Below are positions 1 through 5,254 of a stretch of DNA of 7,261 nucleotides, piece after piece; the stretch's first letter is position 1; each line of letters opens with the position of its first letter. The DNA lies in assembly GCA_965602945.1 (NCBI GenBank), contig CBFDBC010000191.1:1-7261 (forward strand). Reading direction: 5' to 3'. This DNA comes from JAUXEH01 sp965602945. GTDB lineage: Bacteria > Acidobacteriota > Aminicenantia > Aminicenantales > Aminicenantaceae. Made by a program: the position numbers and the translations under genes. The notes beneath the pieces are model-generated. The model was given only the letters and a program-made list of their open reading frames with translations. It was not told the origin of the DNA and did no database searches.

Positions 1-80
1 AGGATCAGGATCAGCCCGCCTGTCATCCCGGAGAGCGGATCTTGTTTCTTGGTGGATTCCTTTTCGCTGTGATCACTCAT
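1..80 (-). CDS. N-terminus of a possible small membrane protein (partial)
   Basis: An ATG at 80-78 opens a frame that stays open to the window edge, giving 26 complete codons. The first 15 or so residues are polar and charged (MSDHSEKESTKKQDPL). They are followed by SGMTGGLILIL, which reads like the start of a transmembrane helix. The start lies 15 bases after the stop of the EIIA/zinc-ribbon gene on the same strand, so it would be the next gene of that cluster. No good Shine-Dalgarno sequence sits just before the ATG (the 15 bases are pyrimidine-rich), which weakens the call. The family cannot be recognised from this fragment. That it is a gene at all is an inference from the open frame, the composition and the spacing. 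Confidence 0.4.
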   Translation of the reverse strand, partial: MSDHSEKESTKKQDPLSGMTGGLILI

Positions 81-95
81 TGGAGAGGAGGGATC

Positions 96-917
96 CTATG
101 CTTCTTTTGATTTAGAGGCGACCAGGAACTTGCCGCAGTTCTCACACACGTAGAGGTCGTTGCTTCCCGCGATGGCGGAGCCCATGCCTGTGGCCACGTT
201 GATGTAGCAGCCCAAGCAGACACCGTGCTGCACCTCGGCTACGGCAAATCCGTAGCGCTCCATGAAGCGGTCGAACCGGTCCACCAGAGCGGAGTCCAGC
301 TCGGAGCGGATGAGGTCGGACTGGGCCTGATAATCCTTGGCCTCCTTGGGAGTGGCCTTCTTCTTCTGGAGCTCGATCTCCTGCAGCTTCCACAGGAGCC
401 CAGCCCGGTGGATGATGCGGTCCTCCATCTCCGGAAGTTCCAGTTCGATCTCGGAGAGGATCTTGCACAGCCCTTCCCCGGATCCGGCTTGAAACAGCCG
501 GTCCCGGTTGCTGTCTTTGCTCAGGAACTTGGCGATCCCGGCGAAGACGTGGTTGAACAGGCCGGGGATGACCGGGTTCCACACGATGAGGATGATCAGG
601 TGGACTTTCTGGCCGTCTATGGCGTCGAATTCCAGCCCTTCCGATGACCAACCCACGGCCACGGCCAGTTCCTGGCCCGTGTCCATGCGGGCGTGCGGGA
701 GGGCGATGCCGTGTCCGATTCCGGTGGATACCAGTTCTTCCCGGGCGATGACCCGCGTGAGGACCGGTTTCCGGTTTTTGATGAGCTTGTTCTCCTTGAG
801 GAGATCCAGCAGCTCTTCGAAGGCCTCGACCTTGGTCTTGGCTTTGAGGTCGTAGATGACCTGGCAGTTCTGGAGGTAATCGGCAAAATGTGAACTTTTT
901 AGATGTTCGGCGTTCAT
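96..917 (-). CDS. PTS EIIA (EIIA-Ntr/fructose type) domain fused to a coiled-coil and C4 zinc ribbon
   Basis: This 273-residue protein has two parts. Residues about 10-160 form a PTS EIIA type-2 domain like PtsN or EIIA-Fru. The signature STGIGHGIALPHAR contains the expected phospho-acceptor His75 in ALPH, followed by a typical GLEFDAIDGQKVHLIILIVW strand segment. Residues about 163-228 are charged and helical and probably a coiled coil. The C-terminus has CLGC (Cys234, Cys237) and CENCGKFL (Cys258, Cys261), which resembles the C4 zinc-ribbon domain zf-RING_7 that usually follows a coiled coil. EIIA proteins of the Ntr type are mostly regulatory phospho-acceptors. No EI, HPr, EIIB or EIIC gene is in the window, so a regulatory rather than transport role is inferred. 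GGAG at 923-926 (minus strand) lies 5 bases before the ATG and supports this start. The gene follows the GntR gene after 66 bases, probably in the same transcript. The fusion is the odd feature; what the ribbon binds is unknown. Confidence 0.88.
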   Translation of the reverse strand: MNAEHLKSSHFADYLQNCQVIYDLKAKTKVEAFEELLDLLKENKLIKNRKPVLTRVIAREELVSTGIGHGIALPHARMDTGQELAVAVGWSSEGLEFDAIDGQKVHLIILIVWNPVIPGLFNHVFAGIAKFLSKDSNRDRLFQAGSGEGLCKILSEIELELPEMEDRIIHRAGLLWKLQEIELQKKKATPKEAKDYQAQSDLIRSELDSALVDRFDRFMERYGFAVAEVQHGVCLGCYINVATGMGSAIAGSNDLYVCENCGKFLVASKSKEA

Positions 918-983
918 GAGTGCTCCAATTCTAGCATAAAAAATACGACATTCATACGTTATTTTATGAGATTGCTTCGTCCG
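918..983. other. Short A/T-rich gap between the GntR and EIIA genes
   Basis: This 66-base gap is much richer in A/T than the surrounding genes. Read on the minus strand it contains TATGCT and TAGAAT, which could be -10 elements, but no matching -35 was found at 16-18 bases. TAGAAT also lies too close to the ATG to leave room for a leader with the ribosome site. No hairpin followed by a T-run is apparent, so read-through from the GntR gene is plausible. The right end carries a fragment of a dispersed repeat, listed separately. Confidence 0.4.
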
Positions 984-985
984 CT
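968..985. repeat. Fragment resembling a dispersed GATTGCTTCG palindromic repeat
   Basis: The bases GAGATTGCTTCGTCCGCT match, from memory, one arm of the intergenic palindromic repeat seen in many bacterial genomes, of the form GATTGCTTCG...CGCAATGAC. Only one arm is present here and it runs into the last codon of the GntR gene. A fragment resembling the other arm lies at 3826-3856. The identification is by recollection of the consensus and needs a genome-wide count. Confidence 0.35.
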
Positions 986-1661
986 ATTCATCCCCGGCCG
1001 TGTAATACTTCGTGACGAATTTCCGCTGCACCGAGAACGACCAGTGCACGTCGCGGACGAAGTTCGCCGCCTCCAGGAACTTCTGCTCCGCGATCAGGCT
1101 GATCAGATCCCTGTGCTCCTGGATGGAATGCTCCTCCCACTCCCTGACATAGCCGGCGCGGCGCGGAAAATCGTAAAGCCGCTTTTTCAGGACATCGGCC
1201 GTGTCGCGCAGCTGCCTGTTGCCGGAGAGGGTGAGGAAGATGTCGTGGAACCGGAGGTTCTTCTCATAATAGGCGTTGAAGTCGTCCCGCTCCAGGGCCA
1301 GGCGCATACCCTCGTTGAGTTTTTCCATCCTGTTCACTTCGGATGCAGTGAGATGCGGAGCGGCTGCGATGACGGCCGTGCTCTCCAGGGCACCCAGGAT
1401 CTGGTAATAGTTCTTGATGTCCTGGATCGTGAGCTCGTTGACGACGACGCCCCGCCGGGCCAGGATCCGGACAAATCCTTCCATCTCGAGCCGGATGAGG
1501 GCATCCCTGAGCGGGGTTTTGCTCACCCCCAGCTTCTGGCTGAAGGCGTTCATGTCGATCGAATCGCCGGGTTTAAGGTGCCCGGTCTTCATCTGGAGGC
1601 GGATGTACTCGTAGACCTGATCCTTGAGGGAGGTCAGGTTCAGAATGCTCTTCTTGGGCAT
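984..1661 (-). CDS. GntR-family transcriptional regulator, FadR/FCD subfamily
   Basis: This 225-residue protein has the usual size and layout of an FCD-type GntR regulator. Residues about 10-75 form a winged helix-turn-helix: GHLKPGDSI, then LGVSKTPLRDALIRLEMEGFV, then the wing RRGVVV. Residues about 80-210 are an all-helical FCD ligand-binding domain. The residues that bind a metal in many FCD domains can be placed at Asn135, His139 (NLRFHD), His183 (EHRDL) and His206 (VHWSF), with the usual spacing. Such metal-containing members usually sense small organic acids. AGGAGG at 1665-1670 precedes the ATG closely and supports this start. The gene begins 16 bases after the symporter stop, so the two are almost certainly co-transcribed. 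Local control of the symporter and the divergent glycyl radical genes is inferred from the shared sequence element upstream of both. The ligand is unknown; hydroxyproline or a related acid is a guess from the neighbours. Confidence 0.92.
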   Translation of the reverse strand: MPKKSILNLTSLKDQVYEYIRLQMKTGHLKPGDSIDMNAFSQKLGVSKTPLRDALIRLEMEGFVRILARRGVVVNELTIQDIKNYYQILGALESTAVIAAAPHLTASEVNRMEKLNEGMRLALERDDFNAYYEKNLRFHDIFLTLSGNRQLRDTADVLKKRLYDFPRRAGYVREWEEHSIQEHRDLISLIAEQKFLEAANFVRDVHWSFSVQRKFVTKYYTAGDE

Positions 1662-1677
1662 CTCCCTCCTGAGCCGC

Positions 1678-3651
1678 CTATTCGGCTTTTTCCTCCGGGA
1701 AGAGTTTGGCCAGGACCTCCCTGGACGGCTTCTTGGTCAGGGGTGTGATGATAAAGAGCGCCAGCAGTGAGACGGCGAGGGCCGGATACAGGATCGGAAT
1801 CCCGAAGGGATCGGCGTTGGGATCACCGAGTGGTTTCATGATGGACGGCCAGATCGACCCGGCCAGCTTCAATGCGACGGTGACCACCGTGGCCGAGATG
1901 ATCGACACCAGGCCCGCCGCCTTAGTGACCCGCTTCCAGGCCAGGGCCGCGATCAGCACCGGGGTGATGGCCACGCCGTAGATGGTGTAGGCGAAGAGGG
2001 CGTTCTCCATGACCGAGCGCATCTGGGTCGCCATCAGGTAGGCGAAAACCCCGACCAGCACGATCAGGAACTTCTGCAGCAGGACCGTCCGTTTTTCGGA
2101 ATCGAGCTGGATCGATGTGCGGTAGATGACAGAGGCCAGCCCGGCAACCATGGCCAGATAAACACCGATGCCCATCTGATCCAGGACCTGGCTGCTGTTG
2201 AAGAGCATGAAGATCAGCGCCACGAAAGGCAGGAGCCCGGCGACCAGGGCCACGACCTCGGTCTTGCGGCGCAGCATAACCAGCACTATCACCAGGGCAG
2301 CAGAGACCGGGATGAGCAGGACCAGGAGCTGGAGGATCCAGCTGAGGAAGCCCGCATCCAGGGCGCCGGATGTGCTGAGGAAGGAGCCCACTGCGAATCC
2401 GGCATAGGAAGCGCCGGAGAGTTTGAACCAGGGCAGGAAAAAGGCCACGACCAGGGCGGCGGCCGCGATGACAAGCGGCCAGCGGATGCCGGTGCCCTCG
2501 GCCGCCTTTTCCACCTCCGCCTTCTCCTTCTTGCCGAAGAAGCGCTGCAGTATGTCGCGGATCAGGGTTGTGGTGGGAGAAAGCAGGTAGTTCATGCCGG
2601 TGGAGATGACCACGACCGTGGCGGCTCCCAGGAGCAGGACCCCGACCGCCGGTGGAAGCATCTCCCGGGCCGCCCGCAGGATGACCTCGGCATGGTCGAA
2701 GGCGGGTGGGGCGATGAACAGTTTGTTGGCGAAATGGGCCGTGGCGAAGATGGCGATGATCACGGCCACGGCTTCGATGATCAGGGTTCCGAACACCCAG
2801 ATGCCGGCGGCCTTGCGGGCCTCCCGGGCACTGCGGGCCGAGTAGAATTTCTGGTAGAGGCTCTGCACTCCCAGGAGCAGGAGCATGGTGGAGATGCCCA
2901 TGGCAAGGATCTTGAGGGTAGGATTATAGGTGAAGGTGGGATTGAAGATCGCCCTGTGGGTCTCGGGCAGCGCGTAGGCTACCTTATCCGGTGCTGTGGC
3001 GAGCAGGTTGTTGAATTCATTCAGGGGCAGGAACCGGAAGAGCCCCGAGCCCATCACCTCCATGATCACGAGCGGAGTGGAGATGACAAGGGCGCTCAGG
3101 ATTACGATCCCGTTGGGCAGGTCGGTGTTGGCGATGGCCACCATCCCGCCGATCATGGTGAACACGGTGACGAACAGGAAAGCGAAGAAGACACCCTGCT
3201 GGGTCGTGATCTGTGCGTCGGACACGACGTTCAGGATGTAGCCTCCGGCCTTGAACTGATAGCTGACGATGGTGGTGAAGCTGACGATGATGGCGAACGC
3301 TCCCACCACGCGGGCGACCGGGCCGTAGCGGACCTCGAGAATGTCTCCCACCGTATACTGGCCGAAGGTGCGGATCTTGCTGGCGAGGAAGTAGATGACG
3401 ACGATCCCGACGCCCACGCCCGCCACCTGCCACATGGCGCTCCAGCCGGCCTTGGCGGCGAATTCGGCACCGGAGATGAAGGTCCCCGAGCCGATCCATG
3501 TGCAGATCAGGGTGAAGACCATCTTCATGATGGGGATCTGGCGGCCTGCCAGCATCATGTCGTCCTGGCTCTTGACCTGCCGGGACTTCCAGAAGTTCAT
3601 GATGGTCAAGCCGACGAGATACACGAGAATGATGAGGATATACGTATTCAT
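1678..3651 (-). CDS. Sodium:solute symporter (SSS family) with an extra four-helix membrane module
   Basis: This 657-residue inner-membrane protein belongs to the SSS family (PutP/SGLT type), which imports small solutes with sodium. The core is residues about 1-372. It includes an N-terminal helix, a broken helix around CTWIGSGTFISGAEFA (residues 50-64), GQYTVGDILEVRYG (97-110) and the ISTGMNYLLSPTTTLIRDI segment (349-367). Ser350 and Thr351 there align with the hydroxyl residues that form the Na2 site in the family. In ordinary members the next helix begins soon after this DI motif. Here about 120 residues (390-510) intervene, with four predicted helices and an FFLPWF motif. The usual C-terminal helices then resume at about 519 (SEKRTVLLQKFLIVLVG). 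AAGGAG at 3658-3663 lies 6 bases before the ATG. The gene heads a minus-strand cluster with the GntR regulator. The substrate cannot be read from sequence; a substrate of the nearby glycyl radical enzyme, such as hydroxyproline, or a sugar acid is possible. Confidence 0.92.
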   Translation of the reverse strand: MNTYILIILVYLVGLTIMNFWKSRQVKSQDDMMLAGRQIPIMKMVFTLICTWIGSGTFISGAEFAAKAGWSAMWQVAGVGVGIVVIYFLASKIRTFGQYTVGDILEVRYGPVARVVGAFAIIVSFTTIVSYQFKAGGYILNVVSDAQITTQQGVFFAFLFVTVFTMIGGMVAIANTDLPNGIVILSALVISTPLVIMEVMGSGLFRFLPLNEFNNLLATAPDKVAYALPETHRAIFNPTFTYNPTLKILAMGISTMLLLLGVQSLYQKFYSARSAREARKAAGIWVFGTLIIEAVAVIIAIFATAHFANKLFIAPPAFDHAEVILRAAREMLPPAVGVLLLGAATVVVISTGMNYLLSPTTTLIRDILQRFFGKKEKAEVEKAAEGTGIRWPLVIAAAALVVAFFLPWFKLSGASYAGFAVGSFLSTSGALDAGFLSWILQLLVLLIPVSAALVIVLVMLRRKTEVVALVAGLLPFVALIFMLFNSSQVLDQMGIGVYLAMVAGLASVIYRTSIQLDSEKRTVLLQKFLIVLVGVFAYLMATQMRSVMENALFAYTIYGVAITPVLIAALAWKRVTKAAGLVSIISATVVTVALKLAGSIWPSIMKPLGDPNADPFGIPILYPALAVSLLALFIITPLTKKPSREVLAKLFPEEKAE

Positions 3652-3693
3652 GCAAGGCTCCTTAGAGGTGGGATGTCACACGATACGGTCTTG

Positions 3694-3731
3694 AATATAT
3701 CAGATATCATGTTCTTGGGGGTAATATATCA
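3694..3731 (-). promoter_or_regulatory. Candidate operator cluster upstream of the symporter
   Basis: Read on the minus strand, 3731-3721 is TGATATATTAC, identical over 11 bases to 5188-5198 in the activase promoter. A second block at 3710-3694 reads ATGATATCTGATATATT, with two TGATAT half-sites in direct orientation 7 bases apart. The first block begins 3 bases after the candidate -10 and would overlap the transcription start, a typical position for repression. The obvious candidate binder is the GntR/FCD regulator encoded in the same cluster. An alternative is that TGATATATT is itself an extended -10 element. Confidence 0.5.
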
Positions 3732-3734
3732 AAG

Positions 3735-3763
3735 AGTATGGGGTATGGGAACTCTTTTTTCAA
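3735..3763 (-). promoter_or_regulatory. Candidate sigma70 promoter for the symporter-GntR-EIIA cluster
   Basis: On the minus strand, TTGAAA (3763-3758) is separated by 17 bases from CATACT (3740-3735). These match the sigma70 consensus at 5 of 6 and 4 of 6 positions. Transcription would start near 3728, leaving a leader of about 77 bases before the ATG at 3651. An alternative -10 is TATATT at 3728-3723 with a preceding TG, but it has a poorer -35. Confidence 0.4.
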
Positions 3764-3825
3764 CGCTGCAGAGCTGGTGCTTTATATTTTCGCGAAGACC
3801 CGCCCAGCCCCCCATGGCTCTCTCA

Positions 3826-3856
3826 TGTCATCGCTTCACCTTGGTTCGCAATGACA
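3826..3856. repeat. Fragment resembling a dispersed palindromic repeat (CGCAATGACA arm)
   Basis: TGTCAT at 3826-3831 and ATGACA at 3851-3856 are perfect inverted copies. The segment between, CGCTTCACC...GGTTCGCA, matches from memory the GCTTCG...CGCAATGAC dispersed repeat of many bacterial genomes. It lies 14 bases downstream of the epimerase stop. It could form a weak, bulged hairpin, but no T-run follows it on the minus strand, so a terminator role is not supported. Confidence 0.35.
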
Positions 3857-3869
3857 CAGAAGTGCCTCG

Positions 3870-5033
3870 CTAGCGGGTGGAGAACCTGTAGATCGTGAGG
3901 GTCTGGTAGGTCTCTCCCGGGCGCAGGATGGTGGAGGGGAAATCGGGCTGGTTGGGGGAGTCGGGAAAGTGCTGGGTCTCCAGGCAGAAGCCGGAGTGTT
4001 GGTTATACACGAATTCCACCTTGCCGGTGATGGTTCCGTCCAGGAAATTACCGGTGTAGAACTGGATTCCGGGTTCGGTGGTGAAAACCTCCATGACACG
4101 GCCGCTCGTCGCCTCGTATACCTGGGCGGCTCGAGCCAGGTCACCGCCTCCGCTGCGGAGCACAAAATTGTGGTCGTAACCGCCGGGGACCTGCGCGATG
4201 CGCGCGCCTATGCTGCGCGGCGTGGTAAAGTCGAACGGCGTGTCCGCCACGGGGCGGAGCTCTCCGGTGGGGATGAGGCCTTCGTCCACGGGAGTGTAGC
4301 GGTCGGCCTCGAGCAGCAGCTCGTGCGCCAGGATGTTTCCCCGGCCCTGACCGGCCAGGTTGAAGTAGCTGTGATGCGTGAGGTTCACGGGAGTGGCCTT
4401 GTCGGTCGTGGCCTCGTAGGTGATCTTGAACTCGTTTTCCTCCGATATCCAGTAGGTCAAGACACAGGATAGGTTCCCGGGATATCCTTCTTCCCCGTCC
4501 GGGCTCAGGTAGCTCAGCCTGACGCCCACGGCCGCTTCCTCGCGGACAGTTTCGGCCGCCCACACGACCTTGTCGAAGCCCTTGAGCCCCCCGTGCAGGT
4601 GATTATCGCCGTTGTTGGCGGCCAGGGTGTGTTCCGCGCCGTCAAGTGTGAATTTCCCGCGGGCGATGCGGTTGCCGTAGCGGCCCACGACCGCGCCGAA
4701 GTAGGGAGTGGCCTCCAGGTATCCACCCAATGAGTCATAGCCGAGCGTGATGTCGGCGAGGCCGCCGATGCGGTCCGGCACCTCCAGCGACACCAGGATG
4801 GCGCCGTATGTCATGATCCGGGCCCGCAGGCCGTGGGAATTGTTGAGATTAAAAAGTTCCACCGGTGTCCCGTCCGGCAGCCGGCCGAAATCTTCCTTGA
4901 ACAGATCCATTTTCACCTTCCCCTGGGAAAAACCCGCTTCCTCCTCGGCCGGTTGGGTCCGGCACTGGGGGAGGAAGATCATCGCGAGCAAAAGCCCCAT
5001 GATGCCAAGTATTTTCCATGCTGTGGTATTCAT
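3870..5033 (-). CDS. galM: Aldose 1-epimerase (mutarotase) with N-terminal signal, probably exported
   Basis: The protein is 387 residues from the chosen start. Aldose 1-epimerase interconverts the alpha and beta anomers of free sugars. The GalM fold and active-site motifs are clear: GRYGNRIARGKF (residues 117-128), NHLHGG with His147, LTHHSYFNL with catalytic His221, GYDHNF with Asp287, and FCLETQHFPDSP with the general base Glu352. The N-terminus MNTTAWKILGIMGLLLAMIFLPQC is a hydrophobic signal ending at Cys24. It could be a lipoprotein signal, but Gln just before the Cys is not a canonical lipobox residue, so a plain Sec signal or membrane anchor is also possible. An export signal fits periplasmic mutarotases. 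An in-frame ATG at 5060 is rejected because it falls in the -10 box of a strong promoter. The start at 5033 has GGAGG 7 bases upstream. The gene is divergent from the glycyl radical unit, and its link to that pathway is unclear. Confidence 0.92.
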   Translation of the reverse strand: MNTTAWKILGIMGLLLAMIFLPQCRTQPAEEEAGFSQGKVKMDLFKEDFGRLPDGTPVELFNLNNSHGLRARIMTYGAILVSLEVPDRIGGLADITLGYDSLGGYLEATPYFGAVVGRYGNRIARGKFTLDGAEHTLAANNGDNHLHGGLKGFDKVVWAAETVREEAAVGVRLSYLSPDGEEGYPGNLSCVLTYWISEENEFKITYEATTDKATPVNLTHHSYFNLAGQGRGNILAHELLLEADRYTPVDEGLIPTGELRPVADTPFDFTTPRSIGARIAQVPGGYDHNFVLRSGGGDLARAAQVYEATSGRVMEVFTTEPGIQFYTGNFLDGTITGKVEFVYNQHSGFCLETQHFPDSPNQPDFPSTILRPGETYQTLTIYRFSTR

Positions 5034-5040
5034 TGAAGGT

Positions 5041-5045
5041 CCTCC
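5041..5045 (-). promoter_or_regulatory. Ribosome-binding site that fixes the epimerase start
   Basis: GGAGG on the minus strand lies 7 bases before the ATG at 5033 and downstream of the promoter described at 5059-5088. It selects this start over the in-frame ATG at 5060. Confidence 0.75.
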
Positions 5046-5058
5046 ATGAGCGACCTCC

Positions 5059-5088
5059 ACTATAGAATCATCCGGCCGTGCCTGTCAA
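5059..5088 (-). promoter_or_regulatory. Strong sigma70 promoter for the epimerase gene
   Basis: On the minus strand a perfect TTGACA (5088-5083) is followed after 18 bases by TATAGT (5064-5059, 5 of 6 to consensus). Transcription would start near 5052. That leaves a leader of about 18 bases containing the GGAGG site. This is the best-formed promoter in the window. No TGATAT half-site overlaps it, so the epimerase may not share the control proposed for the other two units. Confidence 0.7.
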
Positions 5089-5148
5089 CACGCAAGCCGG
5101 GTCCAAAATGCCCATGGACAGCCTGCCTATCAGGGCCCGGGATGTCGC

Positions 5149-5166
5149 AAAAAAGATGTTTTTTTT
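5149..5166. promoter_or_regulatory. A-tract/T-tract upstream of the activase promoter
   Basis: A6 (5149-5154), GATG, then T8 (5159-5166) lie directly upstream of the proposed -35 of the activase promoter. This is the position of an RNA polymerase UP element. The tracts also form an inverted repeat, CAAAAAA...TTTTTTG. A terminator is less likely, because the stem would be only A-T pairs and no gene on the plus strand ends upstream. Confidence 0.4.
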
Positions 5167-5167
5167 G

Positions 5168-5196
5168 TTGCTTTTCCCCATGGTAACTGATATATT
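5168..5196 (+). promoter_or_regulatory. Candidate promoter for the activase-GRE operon
   Basis: TTGCTT (5168-5173) is separated by 17 bases from TATATT (5191-5196), which is preceded by TG at 5188-5189 as in an extended -10. The -35 is weak (3 of 6), which the TG and the upstream A/T tract could compensate. Transcription would start near 5203, so the longer frame beginning at ATG 5078 would not be in the transcript. The -10 lies inside the 19-base inverted repeat, which suggests repression by a bound dimer. Confidence 0.45.
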
Positions 5197-5205
5197 ACAT
5201 ATCAG
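5187..5205. promoter_or_regulatory. 19-base inverted repeat, candidate GntR operator
   Basis: CTGATAT (5187-5193), spacer ATTAC, then ATATCAG (5199-5205): a perfect 7-base dyad. Its left part TGATATATTAC is repeated exactly, on the other strand, at 3721-3731 upstream of the symporter. The position over the proposed -10 and start point of the activase promoter fits a repressor site. Binding by the FCD regulator encoded at 984-1661 is an inference. Confidence 0.55.
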
Positions 5206-5254
5206 AAAGAGGGTCGTTACCCACGGCCTTCTTTCGAACGAGGCCGGAACGAAG

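Larger units (their letters stand above)
3652..3869. other. Intergenic region upstream of the symporter
   Basis: This 218-base gap lies between the epimerase stop and the symporter start, both on the minus strand. The symporter-proximal half (about 3680-3765) is A/T-rich. It holds the candidate promoter, three TGATAT half-sites and the symporter ribosome-binding site. A 7-base inverted repeat (AAAGAGT at 3731-3737 with ACTCTTT at 3751-3757) spans the promoter. The epimerase-proximal half contains a dispersed-repeat fragment. No clear intrinsic terminator for the epimerase gene was found. Confidence 0.6.

Noticed and set aside
903..1748. Plus-strand open frame of 281 codons opposite the GntR gene
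   Set aside because: It is the mirror of a clear GntR/FCD gene with a good ribosome site; its translation has no recognisable motif.
3017..3655. Minus-strand frame of 212 codons overlapping the symporter start
   Set aside because: It is a shifted frame of the symporter, very rich in Arg, His and Pro, typical of an out-of-frame reading in GC-rich DNA.
3731..3757. Inverted repeat AAAGAGT...ACTCTTT followed by T residues as a terminator
   Set aside because: The T-run is on the plus strand where no gene ends, the stem is only 7 mostly A-T pairs with a 13-base loop, and it overlaps the symporter promoter.
2692..3873. Long plus-strand open frame of 393 codons opposite the symporter
   Set aside because: It is antisense to a clear SSS transporter, is dominated by Asp, Glu, Gly and His as expected from the complement of GC-rich membrane-protein codons, and shows no recognisable domain.
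5149..5166. A6/T8 inverted repeat as an intrinsic terminator
   Set aside because: The stem has no GC base and no gene ends just upstream on either strand; its place before the -35 better fits an UP element.
5078..5254. 59-residue N-terminal extension of the activase
   Set aside because: The segment has no match to the family, starts upstream of the likely promoter, and spans the operator-like palindrome; the start at 5255 matches the family.
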